This document shows positions 36,639 to 44,317 of a stretch of DNA of 47,226 nucleotides, in pieces. The position numbers and the translations under genes are program-made. The stretch is from Gammaproteobacteria bacterium (GTDB taxonomy: Bacteria > Pseudomonadota > Gammaproteobacteria > Arenicellales > JAANXG01): positions 1-47,226 of the forward strand of contig JAHEKE010000024.1 in assembly GCA_024638505.1 (NCBI GenBank), in the 5' to 3' direction. Position 1 is the first letter of the stretch, and every line of letters begins with the position of its first letter. The notes under the pieces were generated by a model. The model searched no databases and was not told where the DNA came from. It was given only the letters and a program-made list of their open reading frames with translations.

Positions 36639-37802
36639 TCAATCCGGTGAGTCGGAGTGCTCAGCTGGATTGTGCTGTAATGCCTGTTTGATCATGCTTT
36701 GAAAATGGTGCACGGCATGTTCAGACAGCTCACTGCGCTCATCATCCACAACGAATCGACCCTGGTTGTAGCCCATTGAACACAGCCCGCGCTGGACGCT
36801 CTCGCACAGGCTGATGTCCTCCGGCTGCAGCACGGCTTTTTGATAGTCCATAGCCGCTTTTTGCTGCGCGCTAGGCTCCGCTTCAGGTAAAAACCAGTCT
36901 TGAAACTCAATGGTTCGGTCCACACCTGCCGGCGTCATCTGCAGAATGGAAATATTGGGCTCACCGGGGTAAATCCAAATCGTTAGATTCGGCCATAAGA
37001 ACCAGCCGGCATAACCGAAATCTACTTCTCCCTTTTTAAATTTGTAAGCAGAGCTGTCGGTAGATTTCACCGCATGTGATACGTGGCGCGAGTAGATTCC
37101 GTTGCTGCTGGAGCGATAGGTTTTCATGTCCACGAGGTCGACAAAATCTCGGTGTGCGGTATGACAGTGATAGCACTCCAGAAAATTGTCTACCATCACT
37201 TTCCAGTTGCTGGCGACGTCGTAAATATCCCGTTGCGCAAATATCATGTCGTCAACGCGCGGACAGAAACTCCGGATTTCCTCCTCTAAGCCTGGAACCT
37301 GCTGGTGCAGAGGTTTTGCTTCGGGGTTGAGGTTGATAAATACCAACCCGCAAAACTCTTCTACCCCTACCGGCTTGAGGGCAAAATCGCATTTGTTGAA
37401 GCGCTTCATTTTTTCCGTATTACGCGCGCGTATCAGTTCTCCGTTAAAACCATAGGTCCAGGCGTGATACGGGCAGACGATAGCTGTTTTTTTTCTGCCC
37501 GCGCCGGACACCAGCTCGTGCCCGCGATGCTGACAAACGTTATAGAATGCCCTCAGTTCACCGGCTTTGTCCCGGATGATAAATACGCGCTGTTCATGTA
37601 TACGGGTGGTGATGAAATCACCCGTCGACTGCAGCTGGCTCTTGTGTCCGGCGTAGATCCAACTGCGGTAGAAAATCGCGACCTTTTCCCTATCATAGAA
37701 AGCGTTATCGGTATACCAGCGTGCGGGCAAGGTGAACGACATGGCTGGATCCTCGCAAAAAGATGCATCTTCTAGCGGTAATCTCGATACAATGACGGGC
37801 AT
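36639..37802 (-). CDS. Rieske non-haem iron oxygenase, alpha subunit
   Basis: A 387-residue oxygenase of the choline monooxygenase/GbcA/ring-hydroxylating group. The Rieske 2Fe-2S site is Cys90-x-His92 and Cys110-x2-His113 (NVCQHRGHELV, CPYHAWTYGFNGEL). The mononuclear iron site is in VMVDNFLECYHCHTAHRDF (His212, His217, bridging Asp205), with a late Asp (PEDISLCESVQRGL). The Asp bridge is canonical, unlike CntA carnitine oxygenase. GAGGGAG upstream supports ATG at 37802. No reductase gene is nearby. It lies just after the last shell gene on the same strand, but a 154-base gap with a possible promoter makes a separate transcript likely. The substrate (perhaps an N-methylated amine) is a guess. 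Confidence 0.9.
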   Translation of the reverse strand: MPVIVSRLPLEDASFCEDPAMSFTLPARWYTDNAFYDREKVAIFYRSWIYAGHKSQLQSTGDFITTRIHEQRVFIIRDKAGELRAFYNVCQHRGHELVSGAGRKKTAIVCPYHAWTYGFNGELIRARNTEKMKRFNKCDFALKPVGVEEFCGLVFINLNPEAKPLHQQVPGLEEEIRSFCPRVDDMIFAQRDIYDVASNWKVMVDNFLECYHCHTAHRDFVDLVDMKTYRSSSNGIYSRHVSHAVKSTDSSAYKFKKGEVDFGYAGWFLWPNLTIWIYPGEPNISILQMTPAGVDRTIEFQDWFLPEAEPSAQQKAAMDYQKAVLQPEDISLCESVQRGLCSMGYNQGRFVVDDERSELSEHAVHHFQSMIKQALQHNPAEHSDSPD

Positions 37803-37843
37803 CGTATTTGGTCTCCCTCAACTGTGAGCGATCAGCAATACAT

Positions 37844-37872
37844 AAAATATATTAATGCTTTTTGCGTCACAA
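37844..37872 (-). promoter_or_regulatory. Candidate promoter for the Rieske gene
   Basis: On the minus strand a TTGTGA -35 (37872-37867) and a TATTTT -10 (37849-37844) are 17 bases apart, about 42 bases before the Rieske start. The region is AT-rich in otherwise GC-rich surroundings. This supports, but does not prove, transcription separate from the shell operon. Confidence 0.4.
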
Positions 37873-37956
37873 TCGATATTTGATAACCATATCGCGCCTG
37901 CAGCGCCAGAAACAGAGCGACGCGCGCGGCCTACGTTTAGCCTGCGCTAATTTAAA

Positions 37957-38586
37957 CTACTGCCTGCGACCCTCTACGGCGTCAAGGGTCCTGCTGATGG
38001 CATCTCTCGCCTTAACCAGGTCAGCGCTTTCCCCCGACATGAAGATGCGGCCGGACACACCCATCATCTGCACGTCGTTAATCACCGCCTGGGGAGCCGC
38101 TCGTTCCGCTTCGTTTGCCGCGACGCAGGCGAACAGCGCAGGCGTGATCTCAAACAGAAGCAGGGACGCGCCGGGCACGAGGATGGACGCATCACGGGTT
38201 CGGTTCAGGATAATGGCGTGCTGGTCGGATAAGTTCTCGATGATGTCCTCGAACAGTATCTGCGGCGCCAGCTGATCGGTCGCAGAGGCTCCGATGCCGC
38301 GCAGGATCGCGGCACCGGCGGCGTCCAGCTGTTCACGGTCGGAAGAGTGCAGTTCTAGCAGGCCGTACTGCCGCTCCGTGAACAGGATCCCGGGCTCCAT
38401 GTCAGGTGCCGCCTTGAGCGCAAGATCGGAAATCCGGTGGATGGATAGCGCCGGGGACACTTCGATGATCAGGCTGTGCTGCCCCTCGAAGGGTGGGTAA
38501 CCCCGAGCCCGTATTGGCGTGCTGAGGTAAGCCGCGAATTGAGGCTGTAGGTCATGAATCGGAAGATAGACCCGCAGTTCAGTCAT
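37957..38586 (-). CDS. Microcompartment shell protein, tandem BMC domain (BMC-T), copy 1
   Basis: A 209-residue trimer-forming shell protein with two BMC folds. It is a paralogue of the other BMC-T in this operon: they share xELR at the start, LQPQ, IIEVxP and ERQYG, and a second half of similar layout. It has IEVSPALSIHRISDLALKAA and TERQYGLLELHSSD in domain 1, and LLLFEITPALFACVAANEAE and MGVSGRIFMSGESADLVKAR in domain 2. In the mycobacterial RMM locus the two BMC-T proteins flank BMC-H and BMC-P, as here. It is the last gene of the shell block, 33 bases after BMC-H. Pore properties are not determined. Confidence 0.88.
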   Translation of the reverse strand: MTELRVYLPIHDLQPQFAAYLSTPIRARGYPPFEGQHSLIIEVSPALSIHRISDLALKAAPDMEPGILFTERQYGLLELHSSDREQLDAAGAAILRGIGASATDQLAPQILFEDIIENLSDQHAIILNRTRDASILVPGASLLLFEITPALFACVAANEAERAAPQAVINDVQMMGVSGRIFMSGESADLVKARDAISRTLDAVEGRRQ

Positions 38587-38619
38587 AAGCCGGCCCCGTT
38601 CAGCCTGTTCTCGATCGCA

Positions 38620-38904
38620 TCACTTGGCGCCGACCAGATTGAAGTGCTTGCTGAGGTCGGTGTGGGGGCGCGGAATGACGTGCACGGCAACGACCTCCCC
38701 AACCTGATTGGCGGCTTCTGACCCCGCCTCGGTGGCCGCCTTCACGGCGCCAACGTCGCCTTTTATAACGACGGACACCAGCCCGCCGCCTACCTCATTG
38801 CGTGAGACGATTTCAACGTTTGCTGCTTTAACCATGGCATCGGCGCTGGCCAGTGCTGGGACGTAGCCACGGGTTTCGATCATTCCAATAGCTTGATTAG
38901 ACAT
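38620..38904 (-). CDS. Microcompartment shell protein, single BMC domain (BMC-H)
   Basis: The 94-residue hexamer that should make up most of the shell facets. The BMC (Pfam 00936) pattern is clear: [20 protein letters not shown], the edge region [20 protein letters not shown], and [13 protein letters not shown]. The pore loop (around Gly-Gly-Gly) replaces the KIGSG of carboxysome and Pdu proteins. AGGAG seven to eight bases upstream of the ATG is a strong ribosome-binding site, in line with its expected high abundance. Length is standard. Confidence 0.95.
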   Translation of the reverse strand: MSNQAIGMIETRGYVPALASADAMVKAANVEIVSRNEVGGGLVSVVIKGDVGAVKAATEAGSEAANQVGEVVAVHVIPRPHTDLSKHFNLVGAK

Positions 38905-38967
38905 GGATGTTCTCCTACGTGTTTAGGCTGTTCGCCGGGTTATAACGAGACTGTTTCCCAACCAGTC

Positions 38968-39204
38968 CTACTCGTCAATGGATCCGATAATCAAAGCGTC
39001 GATGGGCGCTTTGTGTTTGGTAAAATATGCTGCCGCAACGGAACCCTGGGTTAGCAGGACAGCTTCTCCGTCAGCGCACCCCAGTGGATCAAGGGCAATC
39101 AGGCTGCCGCCGGTGTCCAGGGTCACCTCTAAAAGTGCTCCATTGGGAAGGGTCTCGATGTGTTTGCTAGACCAAATTCGGCCCGTTATGCGACCACGAA
39201 TCAT
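38968..39204 (-). CDS. Microcompartment vertex protein (BMC-P, EutN/CcmL family)
   Basis: A 78-residue pentamer that caps the shell vertices. EutN/CcmL hallmarks: RGRITGRIWSSKHIETLPNG at the start, a middle LIALDPLGCADGEAVLLTQG (the usual G-x-GD/DGExVLxxxGS), AAAYFTKHKAPIDALIIGSID at the end. It is slightly shorter than most (80-95). The ATG overlaps the stop of the 147-residue gene (ATGA). Confidence 0.93.
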   Translation of the reverse strand: MIRGRITGRIWSSKHIETLPNGALLEVTLDTGGSLIALDPLGCADGEAVLLTQGSVAAAYFTKHKAPIDALIIGSIDE

Positions 39205-39644
39205 GTTTTTAGCCTCTCAACTTTAATGCCGCCCTGACGCACCGCGTCCATAGCGAGCGGGGTGAACTTCACCGATATGCCCGCTCTGACCACAGCCACA
39301 TCGTCGGGCAGGCTGTTAATCTGTTTTTCCGTAATCAAACCACTGTCAAATCTGACCACTTTTTGGGCAGCGACCGGTTGGCCCGACCCGGCAGAAGCGG
39401 TCGGTTGATGCACCTGCTGGGCCAGGCGAAACCGGTAGCGTCCCGTTTCAATATCGGCCCGTAAACGGCTGTCTTTGGTCAACTTAAGCAAACGCTTGAT
39501 AAATTTTGCAAGGTCCCGGTCGCAGGTGATCGCGATGGTCTCCTCCCGGGCCGCGGGCGCCGCGGCGGCGTCAACGCTGACCCCGCGCGCGGTAAGTTCC
39601 TCGATCAAGATTCCGCGAATCGTCTGTCTTAAGTCCTCGGGCAT
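39201..39644 (-). CDS. Unknown 147-aa protein of the microcompartment operon
   Basis: I do not recognise a named family. Residues 4-17 (DLRQTIRGILIEEL) form an amphipathic helix like an encapsulation peptide, followed by a low-complexity Ala/Pro linker. A basic middle part (FIKRLLKLTKDSRLRADIETG) comes next, then a C-terminal TEKQINSLPDDVAVVRAGIS with FTPLAMDAVRQGGIKV. That end resembles the 'ITPLAxDxAxxxGI' tail seen in several Eut/Pdu accessory proteins. In the mycobacterial RMM locus an uncharacterised gene sits at this same place, between BMC-P and the second BMC-T (from memory). It overlaps BMC-P by four bases and follows BMC-T copy 2 by eight. A cargo or shell-linking role is inferred. 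Confidence 0.7.
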   Translation of the reverse strand: MPEDLRQTIRGILIEELTARGVSVDAAAAPAAREETIAITCDRDLAKFIKRLLKLTKDSRLRADIETGRYRFRLAQQVHQPTASAGSGQPVAAQKVVRFDSGLITEKQINSLPDDVAVVRAGISVKFTPLAMDAVRQGGIKVERLKT

Positions 39645-39652
39645 AAATCTGT

Positions 39653-40258
39653 TTATCCTTCGCGCCGTAAAACCTTTTCGGCAACGCTGCGAGCATTTCG
39701 AATTTCTGCCTCATCGCCGGCCAGGTACAGACGGCCGTTGGCACCGATCATACGATAGTCGATGACTTTAATATTGGCCTCTTTTTCCGCTTCGTTGCAT
39801 GCCAGGATTGCATAGGAGGCAGGGCGGCATTCCAGAAAGTACAGAGACTCACCAGATAGAACCATCGAGCCAAGCTTGTTTCGGTTGATCAAAAAAGCGT
39901 GCTGGTGATCAACCCGCGTTACCACGGTCGACCCCAGTACGTGCGGCAGGGTCGCCTCCTCAACTCTGGCACCGAGCGCATCCAACACCGCCTGCGCGCC
40001 GGCTTTAACCTCCGCCGTGGAGCTTGAGTGGAATTCCAGGTAGCCGTACTGGCGCTCCACCACCAGCAATCCGACTTTGATATTGGCGCCTTTCAATGCC
40101 ACGTCGGTTAAGGCCTCGATGTCCAACCCGGGTGCGACCTCGATAATCTGGGCGGCCATGTTGCGGCGGGGTAACGATCCCCGCATCCAGGTTGCGATAT
40201 AGGCCAAAGTCTGCGGCTGCAGCTGGTCGATAAAAATGAAGGAGCGAAGCTCAGCCAT
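39653..40258 (-). CDS. Microcompartment shell protein, tandem BMC domain (BMC-T), copy 2
   Basis: A 201-residue tandem-BMC shell protein, paralogous to the one at 37957-38586. Domain 1 has LRSFIFIDQLQPQTLAYIAT, IIEVAPGLDIEALTDVALKG and VERQYGYLEFHSSS. Domain 2 has SLYFLECRPASYAILACNEA and IGANGRLYLAGDEAEIRNAR. Of the two mycobacterial BMC-T types, one stacks as double rings and one makes strips for edges (literature, from memory); which corresponds to this copy cannot be told by eye. It starts eight bases after the aldehyde dehydrogenase. Confidence 0.88.
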   Translation of the reverse strand: MAELRSFIFIDQLQPQTLAYIATWMRGSLPRRNMAAQIIEVAPGLDIEALTDVALKGANIKVGLLVVERQYGYLEFHSSSTAEVKAGAQAVLDALGARVEEATLPHVLGSTVVTRVDHQHAFLINRNKLGSMVLSGESLYFLECRPASYAILACNEAEKEANIKVIDYRMIGANGRLYLAGDEAEIRNARSVAEKVLRREG

Positions 40259-40266
40259 AGCCCTGG

Positions 40267-41841
40267 CTACTTCCTGAGCACCGCGCGCAGCTCTTCTGCG
40301 ATCATGCGGCGCAGTTCGTCCCGCGTGACTCCGGGCAGGCTGCCCGCGTGTTGCTCTGCAGTTGCCCCCCGATATCCATTGGAACCGGGTACGCCGTCCG
40401 ATGGGGCCTGCGGCAGCGGTCCGCCGAAGTCCTGAGTCAAGCCGTGATAGTTACCGAAAGTCTCCGCGACGTCGTTGTTATAGGCCATTTGCGTCCAATG
40501 TATCAGGTGTCCGGGGCCGATGTTTTCACCGACGGAACTGCGTCCGAAAAAACCCGTCCCTACGGTAAACGTCGGCGCCAGCGCCGTGGCAAATCCCGCC
40601 GCGCCCTGAGTGCAGGGGACGTTAACCACCACGCGGTACGCCTCAACCGCTGCCGCAAAGGCCATGGCCACCCGTTCATCCAGCGCGTGGATAGCGGCAG
40701 AATGTCCGGCTCCCGCCAGGCGCAATACCGCCCGCGCCTGGGAAATTGCCTGAGCGCGATTTTTTGCTACGTAATAGGCCAGGACCGGACACAGTTTCTC
40801 CCTGGACAATGGTTCTTCCACCCCAATGTGCGTGATGGGGGCGAGCAGAATGCGCGTGCTGGTCGGCACTCTGATACCGCATTCCTGGGCAATCCAGGTT
40901 GCGTCGCGGCCGATACTCTCGATGTTGAACCCACGGTCGTGAAACAGGTAGCGCCTGAGGCGTGATGCGTCATCATCGTTACACAGGTATGCGCCCGCTT
41001 GTTTGAACGAATTGCGCAGGCGGGCATCCACCTCCGTTAAAGTGATGAGTACGCTCTCGTTGGTGCACAGAGCAGAGTTATCGAACGACTTGGATTCCAC
41101 GATCCGCTTCGCCGCCTTGTCGATATCCGCCGTTGCATCGACAAATACCGGTGCGTTGCCCGGGCCAACCCCGATGGCGGGAGTTGAAGAAGAATAGGCT
41201 GAACGAACCATGGCGGTACCACCGGTCGCCAGGATGACGGCCGTCTTTGGCGAGGCCATCAACTCCTCTACCAGGGCGATGGAGGGATCCGCAATGACCT
41301 GAATGACGCCGTCCGGTGCACCTGCCGCTAGTGCCGCGTCAGCGAGAGTCTGCACTGCGTCAACGCTGCACGCGCGCGCTGCCGGGTGCGGACTGATGAC
41401 CATGGCGTTGCGCGTCATCAACGCAATTAGGATTTTATAATTGATCGTCGCAATGGGGTTGGTCGACGGCGTCAGCGCCAGAATGACTCCAGCGGGCCGG
41501 GGGATGCGCACGATCTTTCGTGCCTCATCAACGCAAACGTTTACAAAATCCTGATCTCGATAGTGCTCAACAAGCGGGTGAGCCGTCAGCTCGTTCTTCA
41601 GCTTTTTATGTGCGACCACGCCAAAACCAGTCTCTTCCACCGCCCATTCGGCGTATCTGCCGGCGTGTTCGTGCGCCGCCTGCGCCACCGCGTCCACGAT
41701 CGCCATGGTGGCGTCGCGATCATAACGCTGGAACACCTGCGCAGCCCAGCGTGCCCGCTCCAGCACCATGTCTGCTTTGCCTTTGAGCGCGGCCGGTGTG
41801 TCGGATATATCGATGAGATTTCGAATCTGCGGTTGCATCAT
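40267..41841 (-). CDS. Microcompartment aldehyde dehydrogenase (CoA-acylating type) with tail
   Basis: Should oxidise the volatile aldehyde inside the shell to its acyl-CoA with NAD and CoA. The 524-residue ALDH has LALTPSTNPIATINYKILIA (the TNP signature of acylating enzymes such as PduP/EutE), ILATGGTAMVRSAY, and catalytic Cys259 in KSFDNSALCTNES. After the catalytic core a Gly/Pro/Ala-rich linker (from about 475) leads to a C-terminal amphipathic helix (about 506-523, DELRRMIAEELRAVL), a probable encapsulation peptide. Two adjacent ATG codons (41841, 41838) are preceded by GGAGGAG, and the first overlaps the preceding stop. Propionaldehyde is the expected substrate (pathway inference). Confidence 0.9.
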   Translation of the reverse strand: MMQPQIRNLIDISDTPAALKGKADMVLERARWAAQVFQRYDRDATMAIVDAVAQAAHEHAGRYAEWAVEETGFGVVAHKKLKNELTAHPLVEHYRDQDFVNVCVDEARKIVRIPRPAGVILALTPSTNPIATINYKILIALMTRNAMVISPHPAARACSVDAVQTLADAALAAGAPDGVIQVIADPSIALVEELMASPKTAVILATGGTAMVRSAYSSSTPAIGVGPGNAPVFVDATADIDKAAKRIVESKSFDNSALCTNESVLITLTEVDARLRNSFKQAGAYLCNDDDASRLRRYLFHDRGFNIESIGRDATWIAQECGIRVPTSTRILLAPITHIGVEEPLSREKLCPVLAYYVAKNRAQAISQARAVLRLAGAGHSAAIHALDERVAMAFAAAVEAYRVVVNVPCTQGAAGFATALAPTFTVGTGFFGRSSVGENIGPGHLIHWTQMAYNNDVAETFGNYHGLTQDFGGPLPQAPSDGVPGSNGYRGATAEQHAGSLPGVTRDELRRMIAEELRAVLRK

Positions 41842-43109
41842 GCGCTCCTCCGCAAGCTGCCCATGAGCTCTTCTCGCGCCAGCCCGACGCCGATTTCAAC
41901 TCGGCGCAGGACTTCCTCACAGTCGGCCTGGGTCATCAGCAGTCCTGGCTTGAACTGCAATACCCTCGGATCCAGGGTGGAGAAAATCGCCCACACGCCG
42001 TTGTGGTACAGGTGCTTCATTACCGGTTTTGCTCCCTGCTCGTGGTTGAATTCGAGCCCCATAACCACGCCGTGTTGCCGTATGCCAATAAAAAAATCGG
42101 AATACTCAGCCATGATTTTTTCCAGGCCGGCGCGCATGTAATCGGAAATAAAGCTCACCATGGAGCGAACTTCCGGCCGCTGCACGATTTCCAGTGTTTT
42201 CATTGCCACGATGCAGCCGAGTTCTGCTCCCCCACCGGTCGAAATGTGTCCGAAGCCGTCTTCTTTCAGCCAGCCGCCGCAGCGTTCGGCGATGCAGGTA
42301 CACGCGATGGGATAGAGACCGCCGCCGATGCCCTTGCCGGTGACCATTATGTCGGGTTCAATGTCGTACTTGGTGCAGGCCCACATTTCGCCACACCGCA
42401 TCAGGCCAGTCTGCACCTCGTCCGCGATATACAGCGCGTCGTAACGTTCACACAGGCTCTTCACCGCGGGCAAGTAACCTTCCTTCGGCATGGGGAAGCC
42501 ATAGGTTGCCGGAATGGTTTCCATCAGCACGGCCGCCACGTCCCGTCCGCGCAGCGCGTCTTCCATCGCGTTGAGATCATTGAATGGCACCTGAATGAAC
42601 TCGCCCTGGGTATCTTCAGATAGGAACAGTTTCGAAAATCGATCATCACCGGTTTTCAGCGCGAGACCCGTATGACCGTGATAGGCCTTGATGATCGAAA
42701 CGATTTTCCTTTTCTGTGTGGCATGGCGCGCGGTCTTGATGGCGATGTCTATTGCCTCGCCACCGCCCGAACCGTATGCGGTATAAACCATATCGGGCGC
42801 CGGTGCGCAGGCGGCCAGCGCCTCAGCCAGCGCGGTGCGCGCCAGGGCGGGAAAATGATGATTGCCCATATCAAAGCGGGCTGAGCCCGCCTTCAAGGCT
42901 TCGACCAGTTCCGGATTGCGGTGGCCGAGATTGTACGTGCCGCCATTGAGGTGCAGGTCGATCAGACGCTGACCATCCATGTCATACAGGTAATAGCCCT
43001 CGCGCCGGTCTATGACCAGATCAATGCCCATATCCTGCCAATCCTGGGTTTTACCGGGATTCCAAAACGTTCTCGATCGGTCGAGAAATTCGAGTTTAGC
43101 CTGGCTCAT
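41838..43109 (-). CDS. Class III PLP enzyme, probable amino-alcohol O-phosphate phospho-lyase
   Basis: A 423-residue fold-type I enzyme of the class III aminotransferase family (LYDMDGQRLIDLHLNGGTYN, AYGSGGGEAIDIAIKTARHA, LYIADEVQTGLMRCGEM with the PLP-ring Asp230, and PLP Lys259 in DIMVTGKGIGGG). Some members are not transaminases but phospho-lyases (ethanolamine-phosphate and hydroxylysine-phosphate lyases). Beside an amino-alcohol kinase, the likely reaction is 1-amino-2-propanol phosphate to propionaldehyde, ammonia and phosphate. The upstream frame is open to 43220, but ATG at 43109 (MSQAKLEFLDRS) has ACAGGG eight bases before it. The stop overlaps the ALDH start. Confidence 0.85.
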   Translation of the reverse strand: MSQAKLEFLDRSRTFWNPGKTQDWQDMGIDLVIDRREGYYLYDMDGQRLIDLHLNGGTYNLGHRNPELVEALKAGSARFDMGNHHFPALARTALAEALAACAPAPDMVYTAYGSGGGEAIDIAIKTARHATQKRKIVSIIKAYHGHTGLALKTGDDRFSKLFLSEDTQGEFIQVPFNDLNAMEDALRGRDVAAVLMETIPATYGFPMPKEGYLPAVKSLCERYDALYIADEVQTGLMRCGEMWACTKYDIEPDIMVTGKGIGGGLYPIACTCIAERCGGWLKEDGFGHISTGGGAELGCIVAMKTLEIVQRPEVRSMVSFISDYMRAGLEKIMAEYSDFFIGIRQHGVVMGLEFNHEQGAKPVMKHLYHNGVWAIFSTLDPRVLQFKPGLLMTQADCEEVLRRVEIGVGLAREELMGSLRRSA

Positions 43110-43274
43110 GGTTTTGCCCTGTCGTACCTGCACCAAGCATGGCACACTCAATTTGCCGTTACTTGACAATAAAACGGTTGAATTGACAGGGGTTAAAACA
43201 GCGGCGGGGCAACCCGGCAAAGGGTCCGTTTAGAGTTTGGCCGCGCGGGCTGTGGCGTGAACGAACGGTGCCCG

Positions 43275-44282
43275 TCAGCCCGTTGTGCGCAAAAAGTCCT
43301 CCGCCAGTTCAGCGGTTATGGGAGCAAAGTTGGGTGCCAGTTCGCGCGCGGTATCGACCTCGATATGCGATCCAATCCAGGCCAGCAGGGCCAGTCGCCG
43401 CAGCATGATGAATGTGTCGATCTCTGCCTCATCCTCGTCGCTGAGCGCCCGGGCTTTGCGGTATCCGAGCACCCAGGCCTGCTTCAGCGCCGGGACCTGC
43501 GGATGATCTTCCATGAAGCTGATGCCCGCGGCGAAGTCATACATGAACCACCCCATGCCGCAGTCGTCAAAATCGATCAGCCGCGTGGTGCCGTTCGATA
43601 TGATTAGATTAGCCAGCCGCATGTCGGCGTGAATGAGCCCAAAACGATCGGGGCTCTTGCCGAACGCGGTCAAGCGCCGTACCACGACAGACTGCAGGCG
43701 TTCGAGCAGGTGCCTGATCTCAGCCGTCACCTTCGGCGCGTCACGCCAGTCGCCCCAGTATGCCTGTGGTCCGAACACCGTATCGATATCCCAGGTGAGC
43801 CGCTCGAAGTTTGCCGGACGTTGCCAGGATACGGAGTGATTGTGCGTCAGGGCGGCGATTTCGCCCAGCTCTTCGAAGGACCCCACCAGGTGATCGGCAT
43901 CCTCGTCGGGGTGGTCGCCTGCGACGAACTCAAACATCACCATGTGGCGCTCAGCGGGCAGGCCTTCCACCGATGCAGTCTGAATGGTGCTGCCGTCCCG
44001 CCCAGGCAGAATTGCGGGTGTCCTCACACCGCCTTCATCGTTGAGTGCCTTGGACCAGGCGTGTTCGCAGCTGATGGCGTTGCGCGTATGATAGTTCTCG
44101 CGGTGAATGCGCAGGATGGATTTGAAACCGTCGGGGGCCTCGATCAGATATGTTGCGTTCTCCGACACGTTGATCAGGCGGGCAGTCGCGCCTGCGGGCA
44201 GATTCCACAAGTGCAGCGACCGGTTGGCCAGTGCATCCAGCCGCTGCATTAACACATCGTGAGGTAAGGCATGTTCCGGCAT
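43275..44282 (-). CDS. APH-fold small-molecule kinase, probable (S)-1-amino-2-propanol kinase
   Basis: A 335-residue kinase of the aminoglycoside phosphotransferase/homoserine-kinase-II fold. ATP site and catalytic loop are intact: HADMRLAN (His218, Asp220, Asn225) and LIDFDDCGMGWFMYDFA (Mg-binding Asp237/Asp239). The long C-terminal helical part and LRRLALLAWIGSH are normal. Although often annotated as an antibiotic kinase, the operon (phospho-lyase, ALDH, amino-alcohol dehydrogenase, BMC shell) points to the microcompartment role known from M. smegmatis. A 165-base gap separates it from the phospho-lyase gene. Substrate is inferred from context. Confidence 0.85.
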   Translation of the reverse strand: MPEHALPHDVLMQRLDALANRSLHLWNLPAGATARLINVSENATYLIEAPDGFKSILRIHRENYHTRNAISCEHAWSKALNDEGGVRTPAILPGRDGSTIQTASVEGLPAERHMVMFEFVAGDHPDEDADHLVGSFEELGEIAALTHNHSVSWQRPANFERLTWDIDTVFGPQAYWGDWRDAPKVTAEIRHLLERLQSVVVRRLTAFGKSPDRFGLIHADMRLANLIISNGTTRLIDFDDCGMGWFMYDFAAGISFMEDHPQVPALKQAWVLGYRKARALSDEDEAEIDTFIMLRRLALLAWIGSHIEVDTARELAPNFAPITAELAEDFLRTTG

Positions 44283-44317
44283 AGCGTTATCCTTAAAATA
44301 TCTCGAGTTGCGAAATA

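Noticed and set aside
37957-41841. Propanediol, ethanolamine or glycyl-radical microcompartment
   Set aside because: No diol dehydratase, EutBC, glycyl radical enzyme or activating enzyme is present; the kinase/PLP-enzyme/SDR set is different.
41838-43109. Ordinary transaminase (acetylornithine or GABA type)
   Set aside because: Fold and PLP residues would allow it, but the adjacent kinase and the BMC ALDH favour a phospho-lyase. Not excluded by sequence alone.
43275-44282. Aminoglycoside resistance kinase
   Set aside because: The fold is APH-like, but the microcompartment operon and the partner enzymes point to an amino-alcohol kinase.
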